Shown: piece by piece, positions 22,920 to 35,877 of the stretch
How positions within the stretch are numbered: the first letter of the stretch is position 1
Layout: each line of letters begins with the position of its first letter
Assembly (NCBI GenBank): GCA_048013815.1
Contig: CM106586.1
Span: 5,580,001-5,644,000, forward strand
DNA length: 64,000 nt
Source of the DNA: Setoptus koraiensis
Taxonomy: Eukaryota > Arthropoda
Reading direction: 5' to 3'
Made by a program: the position numbers and the translations under genes
Notes under the pieces: model-generated
What the model was told of the DNA's origin: nothing
The model's input: the letters and a program-made list of their open reading frames with translations, nothing else
Databases searched by the model: none

Positions 22920-22953
<34 letters not shown>
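22919..22953. repeat. (TA)n(CA)n compound microsatellite
   Basis: About eight TA units pass directly into about nine CA units. Confidence 0.9.
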
Positions 22954-22954
<1 letters not shown>

Positions 22955-23563
22955 TGAGACTGATGGTGCTTTTACTCCAACGATTCTCTAATTATGCGGT
23001 AGATATATCGGGGAGGGAGATAGACAACACGACTTTCTTTTTGGTCGCTGGACTCTTGACACGATATGTTATGCGTGCATGTACATGAATCGAAAGCTCG
23101 CGACCGTGATCATGAGTGACAGCCAAGCGAGCAGTCTAAATGGCCTGTCACACTTCATGTGGCTATGATAAATGTCCGGTCGTAACGTTGTAAACTCGCT
23201 AGCCTGTTAATAGGTTTTCTGCTTCATCATCTACTGTTTTCTCTTTGGTCTACAAAGAAAGAAACACTGCCAACTTGAACGTGCATTCCTATCTTTTATG
23301 CAAACGTCCGCAACATTGGTGCAGAGAGATTGGTCTCTGGCTGAAAAATGTCTTTGCCTCTGTCTGTGTTGGCGCATGAATAGATTCTCTATGAATAGAC
23401 TTGTGCACCTGTATGAATGCCAGTATAATACTGACGATGATCTTCCTGAATCATGCATGTTGTGTGCGTGTCAGGATGAAGTATAACGATAATCATTTGC
23501 TATCTATCATCTAGAATAATAATAATTTTGTTAAGTTGGTTTTCAAGTTTAAATTTGCGTGTC

Positions 23564-23564
<1 letters not shown>

Positions 23565-23614
<50 letters not shown>
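23565..23614. repeat. (GT)n microsatellite
   Basis: An uninterrupted GT tract of about 50 bp, the longest in the window; shorter GT runs occur near 24064-24082 and 37837-37852. Confidence 0.95.
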
Positions 23615-23616
<2 letters not shown>

Positions 23617-24560
23617 GTGTGAGCATGTTAGCTGTTAGAAGAAGACGACGACGACGACTTTACTCAACTTGATTTGTTGTTGTTGCGCAACCTGATGATG
23701 AAATTATAGCATCATCGTTGCCGTACTATTTGATGTTGTGTGCATCCAAGAGCAGGCCAATACATCTTCAACCTTGTTGCTGCTGCTGCCGCTCTCCATG
23801 TATTATGGTTGCGTAAGGTAGCAACAGCAGTAAACAGGGATGGCGAGGGAGAGAGTTTGCCGGAGTGTCCAAGGCGCATACATAGTGTAGAGTGGTGTGG
23901 AAAAGTGTAGGCCTAGTTATATAATAATAACAACAACAAGTTGATTTGATGGTGTATAATTGCTTATGGTCTCTTATCATGGCTAATGCTGATGTAGAGC
24001 TCATGTTCCTGCTCCGCTCTTCCTGCTCCTCCTTTCTCTCCTAGTTTCCATCTCCAGTGGTCATGTGTGTGTGTGTGTGTGTGAGTGTAACGATCGACGG
24101 TGCAAAGTCAGGTAAAACATGTACGTATGTCTCTATTTAGCCCTCCTACAGCATCTTATATGGCGCTGTTGCATAATAATGTTAGCAGTGGTAATAGTGG
24201 CTTGCAAGAGGGTTGCATATTATTTTATTTTATTTTTTCCATTTCATTTTATACTCTTTGTCGGAGTTCAATGTGGCATGGTTGGTGTTGTAGCAACAAC
24301 AACCTGACCGGGCAATTCACGGCAATCGACGTTCGCAAACTGCACGGCACGGTCAGCCGGCTTGTACAACTTGAAACTATATTGCAGCGCAATGCTACAA
24401 AAATAAAGAAATTTGGGTATCGTACCTCTCGTCCGAATCGGTATCATCGTCGTCATCGTTTCGCGCAAACCTATTCTCACAAGACGAGATCGCACTTATC
24501 GGAGTTGCCGCATTAGAGCCGTATTAGCAAATTGGGAATCGCGGCAATGCGGCCAATTTC

Positions 24561-25640
24561 ACTGTTTTATTGTTTGCGGAGGACCTGTGGATTGCGAGGG
24601 GCGGGCCGGCTTGTGGCGCGGGCCAGAGCGAAGGTCGGGTAGGAATATAATTCGGTGCATGGTGCAACCATGTTGCAACATGCCAAAGGGCAGCTCATTG
24701 CGACCGGCCACTTGTCGTGGGCTACATGCCTGGGCTCGCTCGTTGCCATGAACTATATGCAGTGTGCATACCTATGCGAGCGGCATCGGAGCAGCAGCAG
24801 CGTGCGTATGCCACAAGTCGGCACACAGTCTGCGCCGGTCCTTTGTCAAACCAGGAGCACAACAGGCGCAAAGGGAGCGCAGCCACTCGGGACTCACAGC
24901 AGAGTCCATGGCACACTATTAGTGTAATTCTGTAGAAAGAGTCGAGAGTCACTCTAGTAGACTCTATTAAGTAGAGTGGCGAGTGCAAAAGCGAGTATCA
25001 TGTCTTGCGAGAGTGACGAGCCGCGAGCTTGAGTCGCAACTTGCAGCAGCGCCGCCATAAGCAATGCGAGCAGTGTGTTGGGCCACGGCGCAAACTGCTC
25101 GGCAACTTTGTGGCGTTTGCGCCAAGTTGCCGGCACCGAGTTGCCGGCTCGCAGGCCCGGCGGCGCATCTTGTGCGGCATGCGATGGCGCTACAGTTTTG
25201 CAGCTCAGTGCAAGTGAGTGGCCAAGACGGCATAAAACGAACCAAATCGAATTGAATAGAACTGAATTGAATCGAATCGAACAAACTCGACTGAGCGACG
25301 CACCAGTTTGCAGGATGCCTGTCAGATGTCCCTAGAGCTCACAACATTCGCTCGCCGGCCGGCCGGGCCGGGCCGGCTGTCGAGCATGGGCATCGAATTT
25401 TCAACTGTTGGCCCAGTGGCGCTGGGCGCAACAAACAAACTTGTAACCATTCCAACAAGACATCGACTCAGCGCGACTTGAGTCGAGTGACAGCGTCTCT
25501 AGTCGGCGGTCGGCGGTCGGCAGTCGGCAGTCGGGCTCGCAATCCGAGACTCAACTTAGGATTCCTAAGATGGTGAAGGCGTAGCCCCTAGCAAGCTGCT
25601 AGTGGCAGTTGTGCGCTCGGGCGGGATGTGTGCGCATGAG
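24561..25640. other. GC-rich island with inverted repeats
   Basis: By eye this kilobase is clearly richer in G, C and CpG than its flanks, with GGCCGG-type runs near 25355-25375, a GTCGGCG/GTCGGCA tandem near 25500-25535 and repeated AGTCGAG/AGAGT words near 24937-24985. Overlapping frames are open on both strands, as expected for GC-rich DNA with few stop codons, and none looks like a protein family. Interleaved inverted repeats lie at 25087-25147. A CpG-island-like control region or a noncoding RNA gene are possible readings. Confidence 0.5.
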
Positions 25641-27866
25641 CGCGGCTCAGCGTTGAGTGGCAGCTTGCGGCGGTTTGGTGTGCGTCATGATGCAACAGTA
25701 ATGGCAGTAGTTCGATTCGGCGGCAGCCATAGTTACATATACAAGTAATAATAAATAAAATAATAGACGCACACATAACAGGCGCGCTCGGACACACATT
25801 AAAGTTAATTCGGCATTGAGTAGCAGCAGTGGTAGTTTAAATTCGTTATCCTCGATACTTCGATTAGAATGGTCGTCGTCGTCATTATCTCTGTGAGCCA
25901 AGCAGTCTAGCAGTAAAGTAAAGTAGCCGTATACTACTAGCACCAGTGTAGCACGCCAGCGTCTGCACACACACACACACTCACACAACCATTTTAGCGC
26001 ACCACCAGCAGCAGCACCACCGCCACCAATACTACTAAACAAACAAAGCAGCCAGCGAGTCTTGCAGCGAGCAAAGTTCGATAGCCAGCCGACCATACAC
26101 TTGCGCTGTGCTCTCTCTATCTATCTCTGTCTCGTATTATTCGCTCGCTAAAAGTTCGACGCTCTTGCTTGTATTGCGGTAGCAACTGCATTCGGCGCAC
26201 CACACAGTACGCACTAAATACCAATTGATACCAGTTGATAAACATCGTCGTTAACGAGGCGTTGTTATAGTTGCCACAACCACAACACATAACGGACACA
26301 GCGGCGCCGGCGACACATTTGCATGCGATAATACGCACATTTTAATGCATAATACATTCACATTGCCAGTACATATTGTCGATCGGTAGTCTAGACGACG
26401 CAACGCGAACCACAACCACAAACTGTCGCAACACCGCAAATTGCCCCAATACACACACTCGTGACTCGCACAGGAAACGAGCCGTTTAATTGAAAGCTAA
26501 TTTCACCGAGTAGCGCCAGCGAACAAACAGAGCGGCTAGCATCAAAGTGACCTATCGCCGATTCAAAAATATATTTATATCAAACAACAAATATCTGCCG
26601 AGACGACAACGCTTACGCTCAACAGTTACCAACCGCATGCAACGCACCTCTCAAGATATCAACGGCGGCAATTATTAAATTGTCGCGCAACACAACCAAA
26701 CAAAGATAATTCTGTTCTATTGACAGTCACTAATGATCTTTTATCGAAACTTTTTCTTTGAATATCACATCACGCTTTAATATTTACATTCATTCTGCTG
26801 CTAATCTACCATCTACACGACACACACACACACAAAATCATCGAGCACAGTCAAACGTAAAAGTATTTCCCATCTCGTCACGTTTGCAAATTGACAGAAG
26901 TTGTGACCAGTCATAGTCAATGTAGTCAGTGTGCACTGTCAGTCTGCTCATTATTATGTTCCGTCATTGTTAGATTTAAATGATAACCACAATATCAAAC
27001 AACTAATACCAATCGACGTCTAGAAATCGACTGCGTCTAGATTTTATCGTCTTCAAACGCACCAAAACATCATTATCATTAGTTAGCACAAATAGAAATA
27101 AATTTATGCAACACATACACGCACCCAAACACAAATAAACTAGTCCGCGGAAATAATAGTCAATGAGATATCACATCAAGATTACATATTATATTAGTTC
27201 AGCTTGTCAATCGAGTGCTGCTGATGTTGCCATACTCGCCGCACACTCACATTTAACATCCAACATCGACGACGCCTATATATTATGACAATTAACTTTT
27301 GTTCACCACCACCATCACCAACAGAAGCAGCGTGAAGCAGAGTCAACGCCAATTGTAAATCGTCAACACCAACTCTCATTTCACCATACTTGTAGTGTTT
27401 ACTGTTGTCAGACAAGTTGTCAAATTCTTTGAATCATTGGAGTTTTTTGGACAACGTTGCCAATTTCACTAACATCAACATATGTGTAGTGTTAGAATAA
27501 GAAGAAAAATCACCTAATCAAGTGATAATAATAATTATGTGTTGAACAAAATATTTTACGTCAAACACCACGTTAATCGTCTTCTGTACACTTACATTAA
27601 GATAACAACATCATCTACGACAACAACCAGCAGCCACAAACACACTCTGAGATTGACCATATTCTTATTCGATAATACATACCAATTCGTGTCGCCGCCA
27701 AAATCGAGAATTCAACTGTCTATCAAACTTATACGCACACCTAAAAATCATTCAGTATTATTTGCGACTACATATCCAGCGGACTACAGCTCAAAAGAAA
27801 AACTAAACACAACAAAGTCCTTTGTATAGAAAGCCTGACCTCAGATTTTCAATACTTAAGCACACA
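25641..27866. promoter_or_regulatory. Upstream region of the reductase gene
   Basis: This AC-rich stretch, with many CAACA and CACAC words on the plus strand, precedes the first ATG of the reductase. It probably contains the promoter and 5' UTR, though no start site can be fixed. A 96-codon open frame at 27539-27829 ends shortly before that ATG and has no recognisable product. Confidence 0.35.
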
Positions 27867-29257
27867 ATGGCAGATACAAATAATCCAGAACGTAAGTAAA
27901 ACAACGCGCCCACCACTTTTGTTTGCCAACAATCCATAATAATGGGACGATCGGCCCACACCAATCAGAATGACACCATAGAATTATGAGCAAATGCTTA
28001 CTAATCACTATAATTCTCGTTCAACAACATGCACAATATCCACTCTGAACCATCCATGTAACCAACACATTTCCAACAGTTGTCTTGGTAACCGGTCTAA
28101 CAGGTTACGTGGGCTCACATGTGGCGAGACAATTGTTGGCACACGGTTACAAAGTTAGAGGAACAGTGCGAAATATTTCAGACGAGGCCAAGAATGAAAA
28201 ACTCAAAACACAGATTACAGAAGGACAAACAAACAAGCAATTAGAGATTGTTGAGGCCGATCTTCTGAAAGAAGACAGTTGGCCATCGGTAGTGGCGGGA
28301 TGTCAATACATATGCCATGTTGCATCGCCATTTCCGTTGAATATTCCGAGTAATGAAGATGAAATAATAAAACCCGCTGTTGAGGGCACTTTAGCCGTAT
28401 TGAAAGCCGCATCGAACGATGGAAATGTTAAGAGGGTTGTTTTAACTAGCTCTCTTGCAGCACTTCACGATGTAAAAATATTCAATGGTAAAACTGGTGA
28501 GGAACAGCTCAATAAATTGTACAATGAGGAGGACTGGGTTGATCCAGACAAAGTTGAGCCATACAGTAAGAGCAAAATACTAGCTGAGAAGGCTGCTTGG
28601 AAATTCATCGAAGAACTACCTCAAGGCGATAAACCTAAACTCGAACTGGCCGTCATAAATCCATCCTATGTTTTAGGACCCATAATCACGGATACACTCT
28701 CTACATCTGTATTGGCTATCAAGCGTCTCCTAGATAAATCTGTTCCTGGGGTGCCAAAATTTAACATGGCTATATGTGATGTTCGCGATGTCGCTTTAGC
28801 ACATGTTAAAGCATTGAAACTAGCAGAAGCCAAAGGTAGACGCTATCTTATAGTTAGTGGTTGTAAATGGATGAAGGACGTAGCTAAAGTTATTCAGAAA
28901 GAGTTCAAGCAGTTTGGTTATTTTGTTCCCACCATTCCAGTGCCTAGCACTTTAGTATGGTTGGGAAGCTTTATCGATAGATCTACAGCAATGGTCGTTC
29001 CTCGATTGGACAAGGAATTCAAACTAGACAATAAGCGTATGGTTGAAGAACTCAAAATCGAACCCACAGATATCGACAAAACTGTTATAGAGACATGTCA
29101 TAGTTTGATCGAGAAGGGTGTTATCAAGCCAACGAAAAGATATAAGAAATCGAAAGAGCAACCGGCCACAACGAATGGTGAGGCTGCAGAGGCGACAACA
29201 GTGGATACAAACAGTACACCTGTTGAGCAACCACCAGAGACTAAAGAGGAGAGTTGA
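27867..29257 (+). CDS. NAD(P)-dependent reductase, dihydroflavonol-reductase-like (extended SDR)
   Basis: Exon 1 is 27867-27891 (donor CGTAAGT) and exon 2 is 28080-29257 (acceptor TTCCAACAG). Joining completes a Leu codon and gives MADTNNPELVLVTGLTGYVG, about 400 residues. The Rossmann motif TGLTGYVGSHV starts near residue 14, and TSSLAALHD followed by YSKSK gives the SDR Ser and Tyr-x-x-x-Lys catalytic residues. AVINPSYVLGP is typical of the DFR/GRE2-like group, which reduces carbonyls in small metabolites; the substrate here is unknown. The last ~45 residues are a low-complexity Lys, Thr, Pro and Glu tail outside the fold. The protein has no signal peptide, so it is probably cytosolic. A poly(A) signal AATAAA lies at 29780-29785. 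Steroid-dehydrogenase-like activity is an alternative. Confidence 0.88.
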
Positions 29258-30124
29258 TATAACTATAGTGACAACGTTCAATAGGTGCGTATATTCTGTT
29301 TAAATATGACGAGTCTATCTTAACAATCGACTATTCTAGGATCTCTGGATGATATATTAGAAAAAAAGATATGGGAGTTCTAGTGTGAAGAGAAAAGTTA
29401 ACATGCCCAAACGACACATACAAAACAAACACACAATCACACAGACACACTGCTATTTGCAACTATCGGAAACAAAATTTCTCCACATGTACAATTAATA
29501 TATTTTGCACGTTCACATCGTATATTATAGCCTGAACTGGAGCCAATCATAAGGGCTTACATTTGAGACATTGAGTTGACAGAACAAACAAGTTTTTATT
29601 CTCTTCATTTATCAATATTTGTAAACCTGCTAAAATCTATGCTTGTCATCTTGGCAAACTTAGCTGACTCAATAGTAGTTATTTTCAATACAAACGTACG
29701 TGTGATTGTAAAACTTGAGAAATTTTGGTACTATTAAGTTTATATGAAAGTTGTAAGACAATAATATATATTAGCAGCGAATAAAAGAATTTACTAAATC
29801 ATTTGTCTACTTGCACTACGTATTTCGGTATTCATACTACGGAGAAAGAAAGAAAGAGTAAAAGTTGTTATTTGTGTTGGTTTAAAAATTAGCTAATAGA
29901 TCTCTATGCAAGAAACAGCTAAATATTATGTAATGGATGTATTTTGCATTATTTCTTTTGACAACAATAAACTAGGAAGTAACGTATGTGCAATCAGAGG
30001 CTTATATTGAAAAAATCCAATAATCGGTTGGTAATAGTTAATTTATTTATTTGTTAGATTCCATTGCTGCATTGCTCAAAACACCTGCACTTTTGTGTCT
30101 TTGTTTGTGTATTTTGAGTTGAGT
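29258..30124. other. Intergenic, convergent 3' regions
   Basis: AT-rich 3' flanks of the reductase (AATAAA at 29780-29785) and of the exchanger on the minus strand. No other feature is recognised. Confidence 0.6.
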
Positions 30125-33100
30125 TTAGTTAAATTTAAAAATCCTCAACTCTGTTAGCCATTCAAATAATATAAGCATGACATAAAGTGCAATTAGATAG
30201 TAACCAACACCTTTGTGTATTCTAAACTTGAGCATTACTATTAGTAATAAAGTTGTTACAAGACCAATCAATAAAAATGAATATATAATATACAGTAGTG
30301 GCGATTGGCCAAGTGTTGTATTGTGATTCGGATCTATCACGAGAGTAATGAAAGCTGGCAATCCAATACCCATTAATGTGCTCATCAATGGTCCACCATA
30401 ACAAGCTGCTATAGCCATTCTGGGGAACCCTTTCTTTGCTATCGATACGTTAGTTATAAAGTCTAGCATGCAATTACCCCAGGCTAAAACTGTTAGGCCC
30501 ATAATCTCGTTTGATAGATTGAAGGCAATACCTGAGGCGCGCAACAGGTTGATAACTTCATTTGATATGGTATAGATCCATGTTATGGCAACTATGAAGC
30601 CCAAATACGAGGAATAAGCGTTGTAATAGAATGGCGGCGTCTCTGACGAAGATGTAAATATAATTATTAGCGCTATTGGCGCTGTTACAAGAAATACCAC
30701 AACAGCCGTAGGTAACGGTCCTATCCAGCTTAATCCATAGCCAAAGGCAAACACAACAAATATAGGACCCGTAATGCAGTGTAGCGTGCTTAATGGCTTA
30801 TTCCATTCTTGTTTGCCCTCAACATCGGCCATTGGTGTTGTTATCAGCAAAAACAATCTTATTGGCGCCTTGATCAGCTCCATAGAGCGGCCGCCCCAAT
30901 TTTGTTGCTTCCATAAATCCAGATCTATTGGCGATACAGCGGACAAGAATTCCATTGATTGTCTGCGAATATCTCGCGAAGCTCGCCTAAGATACACCAG
31001 TTGTTGTTTGCTTATGGACAATATTGATGGCGATCTAGCATTGCGCTGCTGGCGATCGTCTTGGGTCTCAGGGTAGAGGTTGTTGCCCGATGAGAACATA
31101 TTGTCTATTTATGGGCATCAATATTATAGCCAATGTGAACAGTAGTAGCAAAAAGGGAAAATGATATCAGAAATAATATGATACAAATAAGATGATGTAT
31201 ATGATCTACATAACACGTCATCACCAATAACACTAATCTAATTAGTAGTTATCGGTGATTGATGAGTGTTAACTTCATTTTATCATCTTTTCTCTCGTTA
31301 TTCAGCTCAACTGATGTGTATGTTTACCTTCGAATAAGGTGACGCGCCTCGACGACTTGTTCATCGGTTGTACGGTGAGTGACATGTCGTTGTTTGTATC
31401 GCCGTCATTGATGATAGATGAGTTATTATCGCTGATACCCGTTGTGTCAATCTTGAAAACCGGACGAATTTGTGGCACATCCTCAGGCAGGAACAAGAAA
31501 CCTCTCATTACGACCATTCCCGCTGAGGGGTCGTCGTCTATGTGGACTCCTTCAAATTCGATGCCACCGTCGTCTTCGTCTTTCTTGGGACCATCTATCA
31601 TGATGTGAAGAAATTATTATTGATATTATCAACCAGATCATATTTTCTCATTCATTTGATCAAGTTAACGATGATAGAGTGGTATTTAAGCAGTTGAGTA
31701 GTTTAACAGTTTTATTGCACAACTTACGCAAATTTTTGAGCGGTCTGTCTTTTGTGAAGTACTTGGAGCCAAGTACTACACAGACATACAATACATACAA
31801 ACCAATCAGACAGACAGAATCTTTTAACCGGATTCTTCCTGGCACAACAAATATGTAAAACAAGAGACTAACTGCACAAATATAGAATAGAATGTCTCTG
31901 ACAAATGTCACTTTGTCTAAACGAAATCCTTTGATTGCAAACACCGATCCAACAATGGCAGTTGTTATTAGAGTGCCGCTACCTGTTGTTTGTATTAATA
32001 CAAATGATTAATCCTCTGATGCTGATGCGCTTGAGATGGAAGCAGGAATTGCAGTAGTGGCTCAGGGGTTGGGGTTGGTGAGGGGATTTAGAAGCGCCGC
32101 TATTAGTGCTGGTACTACTGGATAATACTTGCCATAGATTACACTTATCACTAGATCAGGCTTGCCTAATCTGATTCCATTGATAGCAGCAAATATATCC
32201 GCCGATGTGTTGCCGAAGGCCAGGAATGTAACGCCGGCTATGTTCTGTGACAGACCTAAAGTCTTTGATATCATAAATAATGACGGGCATAGACTAGGGA
32301 ATAAAAGATATTTTTTGTTTTGTTTGGGGCAGTAAGTCGCTTGTTGGCCCTGAACTAAAATAAATCACTTTGTTGTCAACCGCTATTTACACACTAACTA
32401 ACTTACAAATCGGTGGCTGTCACTCCGGTGGCCACAAACAATATCAATAACCAGATGATCTAGTGGTGACAGATAATAGTTTTAAACAATGGCGAACAAT
32501 ACAACAATAAAACGTTAAATATCGTTGTACGCAAGTGTACGACTCATTGGTAAATTGGTCAAGATAATCAAACCTACCGATATAAATAAGGCCACTGGCA
32601 TTTTATCTGGATTAAGGGCGCAAAAGAAGAAGCCCACATAGTCAATGAGGCCATCGTCGCTAGCACAATCCTCTATGTAGTCAGTCAGGGTACATCTGTC
32701 GATAGGATGCACCTTCAGGACGTCCCTACATGTCTGTAAAGTTATTATTAGATTGAAACAATTTTTGGTTCGTTTTGTCTGGTCACTATCGACTGTTTCA
32801 CTTTTTGTCTAGCTCAATTGTCTCTTGTGGATACATTTCCTGAATATATAGAGGGATGTGTGTTCTTACCTCAAATGTTATATTGGCATAGTTGGTGAAA
32901 GCCTCTGATAAAGTTTTGTGATTGTGGCCAGTGTGCGTGTGCAATTTTTCTAAATCTTGCAAAATGATTGTTATACTATCAGAGAACTTTGTTGCATCAG
33001 CAACAATGCTATTACTTTTATCGAATATTGAACTTTCATTGATAGCATCGGCCACTACTAATGGGTTTGCTGACGTTGAATAGTGATTGTTTATAACTGA

Positions 33101-33196
33101 CCAATTAGTTGGTTGATGAAATAAACTATTACTACTACCACTGTATTGTTCGCCAGTAGTATTAACAATACCATTTAACGAACTAGAGTAGCTCAT
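30125..33196 (-). CDS. SLC8B1: Mitochondrial-type Na/Ca (Li) exchanger, NCLX/SLC8B1-like
   Basis: Seven exons in coding order: 33196-32870, 32733-32578, 32459-32407, 32293-32133, 31982-31728, 31594-31328, 31104-30125. All join in frame to give 732 residues (human 584). NCLX moves Ca out of mitochondria in exchange for Na or Li. Matches include CRDVLKVHPIDRC with the downstream Cys, the first alpha repeat GVTFLAFGNTSADIFAA, GSGTLITTAIVGSVFA, a regulatory loop with PEDVPQIRP, and the second alpha repeat GLTVLAWGNCMLDF. Conserved Asn and Asp of both repeats are present; the first repeat has T-S-A-D where human has G-A-P-D. The intron between exons 4 and 5 begins GCAAGT rather than GT, and only that choice restores IYGSGTL. 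Exon 1 encodes a ~109-residue polar N-terminal extension that I do not recognise. Confidence 0.9.
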
Positions 33197-34559
33197 TGTT
33201 CTGATATCTGGATTGCTTACTATTGGGTTACAACGTTCTTGTTGTTACATGTATTGTTTGTACGATTGCTCCAATTGAAGGCAAGTTTCGAGTTGTCTAG
33301 AACTGGGATGATTAAGGAAGGAATTGTTTGATTGTTTGTGGTCTGAGTATTAAATTGATGCTATCAATAATTATTCAATTTTGTGTATGTGTGTGAAAAC
33401 AAGTAGTTACTTTAAGCTGCCAAAGTTTTGCCTTAGTCTGACAAATAGGAAAGTAGCTTTCAGAAGAACCCTTTTCAATGAGACAAGTGTCTAAACTGTC
33501 TCTCAACTTCATACAACTGAATTTAAAATAGGAACATCCTCTCTTTTTTCTGTGTCTCTCTGGTGATATAAATATAATGTAATATTTAGTTAAGTGAATG
33601 TGCCTCTCTTAGTGGTTTTATTCGATAATAATCCCAATAAACAATGATATATATCAGACTAAACAAAACAACGAACAGATCGGAAAAAAAGATCATAGAG
33701 TCTAATTGGATTGTTTGATGTCAGATTTTCGATCTTTCAAAGTTCTAGTCTATGAAGCGACACCATTCTAATTATTCGCAGTTGAGGTGAGCTAAATCTG
33801 TTAATCCATCTGTTTATTACTCTAGCTTTCTATACCTCTCTTTCTTTTTGTCTCGCTACCTCCCAATTCAATCATATTTATGCTAATGGCTATCATTCAC
33901 CCTTTCTTTCTGGCCAATGACAATCAGCGAATGATCTTATCGTAACCTTGTCCGACATTTTGCTACAAACAAATCCATAGTAGAAATACGACAATGTAAG
34001 TGTCATAAACTGTACTTACAGCCACACTCACACATATATTTACACAAAATGAATTGAATTTGTTGACAAGCAATAAAAATCCAAAAATAATTATTTCATG
34101 TTAGCTTTGCAAACATTCTCAATCATGCATCATTTAATATTAGTTAGCTCACAATGTAAACCACTAACCGAAATTTCCTTGTACTTTCACTTATGTTCAC
34201 TGGCTCTCTCTTTTTTTTCTCTCTCTCCCCCCTCCTATTTGATTATATCGATTCCTGTTTTTTTGAAACCACTAATAATAATAACTTATATATAGATGAT
34301 TAAAGTTAGCGCTTACGTAATGCAGGTGTGAGTGTTATTTAGCGCAAAGCCAGTGAGCTTGTGCGTATGTTTATGATTGTATGTGTGTTTGTGATGTCTT
34401 AATATTTATCTAAATCAGACGATTCATTGAGTCTATATACATATTACTATTTCTAAACCAGGATCACGACATCCTAAATTCATTCATGTGTGAGCGGACC
34501 CAAAAATAGAAACGTCAGTAGAATCGGAGAGATCGTACTAGAATGATCAATTGATTTTG
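33197..34559. other. Intergenic between NCLX-like and APH-1
   Basis: About 1.36 kb of AT-rich DNA, holding the upstream region of the exchanger and the 3' UTR of APH-1. Pyrimidine runs occur near 33835-33850 and 34205-34240. No gene is recognised. Confidence 0.6.
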
Positions 34560-35476
34560 TTAGACCATCCTTAGGTTAAGTCCTGCAACTTGGAAAGCTA
34601 GAAGTCCACATCCTATTGTGATTGAATACACCACAATTAAGGATACAATCTGCCAGCCTATTTTGTTGAGAAAAGTCTACAAAGTTGAGAAAGATGAAAC
34701 ACAGTTAGAGTGTATTTGTAATAAAGAGAACTGATGAATGATGTAACTAGACTATCATCCCGGCAGAGGGATCTGAGTCATCATGGAGTAGTGGAATAGT
34801 CATCGATACTTACTGAGAGTGATGCGATCAAATGGGCCATAAACACTATTTTAAGTAACTTTTTATCGGATTTCTCTATGCCACCTGCCATCATTACAGA
34901 CCAACAAACGTTCAATAGTATGAAAGCGAGGGTTGTCATGGCGGATATTATAAAAAAGTAAGGAGAATCTCCTTTGAGTCCAATGGTACCTGGCCCGATT
35001 GAATCAGAGAGAACATTGATTATGGCAAAAGCACCGCTCATAACACCATAACCTAAACCAGAAACGTAGCTTAGTGAAAGCCTGTAATTGATTTCTTTTG
35101 AATTCTTATCAGTTGTTGTCACCTCTTGTTGTTGACCTGCAGGTTGAATATTTTCGTGTTGTTCGTTTGATGACGTTCCCTCACCACTGATCATCCTTCC
35201 AAGTGCATTTTGTGCCTTCTTTACAAGTCTATGGAATAAATATCTGAATGATTCTTGAGATATCACAGATAATATTGCACTGATGATGAGATACTGACCA
35301 AATGGTTTTATAATTGCCCAACATATGGCCACTACGAGAAACGACACTAGCCAACAGAATGCCGCTGTAACGAATACTATCACTTTAATTGGATCTTGGG
35401 CCACTGTCAGACAGAACATGGATAAGGCCGGTCCAAATGCCAGCATGGCACAACCATAAAACTCAAGAAGGGTCAT
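34560..35476 (-). CDS. APH1: Gamma-secretase subunit APH-1
   Basis: Two exons, 35476-34814 and 34676-34560, join in phase 0 (donor GTAAGTATC, acceptor TTTGTAG) to give 259 residues with seven membrane segments; human APH1A has 265. APH-1 scaffolds presenilin, nicastrin and PEN-2 in the gamma-secretase that cleaves Notch and APP. The diagnostic GxxxGxxxG in the fourth segment is present (Gly140, Gly144, Gly148), followed by INVLSDSIGPGTIGLKGD. Exon 2 supplies the last membrane segment and ends LNLRMV. His215 matches the conserved His197 of human APH1A, but the other conserved membrane His (human 171) appears as Asn189 (ILLNVCW). A loop of about 30 polar, Gln-rich residues (98-129) lies between membrane segments. 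It diverges from CHMP5. Confidence 0.95.
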
Positions 35477-35877
35477 TTTATAATAATATCAGTTGATTGT
35501 TTTGATCTTAAAAATCCTTCGTGCTTCAAATCCAAATAAGTTAATTGAATTGATTTTGCTTTGTTATCATATCCTTAGTATGTTAAAACTGATTGATTGT
35601 TGTTACGATAATGAAGTAAAATTGATAGAAAAATTCATTTAAATAATTGATGTTGTCAATGCAACACTTATGCATAACAATGAAGAGAGAATCATTTATT
35701 TCGAAAATGTTGATCAGTTGATTTTTCCATTTTACGAATTTCGCGCGAATCAATTTTCTTTCAATGTTTGGCCTTGCAATTGAACAGACGTCTAGAATCA
35801 GTACAAGTGAAACTCTGAACTCGTATCGACTTTTAATTTTTTATTTTAGACATCATTAATTGTATAGACCTCAAAAC
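35477..35877. promoter_or_regulatory. Shared upstream region of APH1 and CHMP5
   Basis: A 401-bp AT-rich region lies between divergent start codons. A T-rich run ending in TTTTAG near 35849 could be the acceptor of a 5' UTR intron of CHMP5. Both promoters are inferred from position. Confidence 0.4.

Larger units (their letters stand above)
16968..24560. other. Gene-poor region, left part
   Basis: About 7.6 kb with no supportable gene. The longest open frames (110, 108 and 138 codons) show no family motif, overlap each other on both strands and include simple-repeat translation. It holds a TCCG-rich palindromic patch (17187-17460) and several microsatellites listed separately. Undetected small exons or noncoding RNA are possible. 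It may be distal regulatory DNA for PPME1 or the reductase at 27.9 kb. Confidence 0.6.

Noticed and set aside
24100-25335. Cluster of overlapping 60-138-codon frames on both strands
   Set aside because: The DNA is GC-rich with few stops, the frames overlap in both directions, and none shows a family motif.
27539-27829. 96-codon plus frame just before the reductase start
   Set aside because: Composition follows the AC-rich DNA, no domain is visible, and it probably lies in the 5' UTR or promoter.
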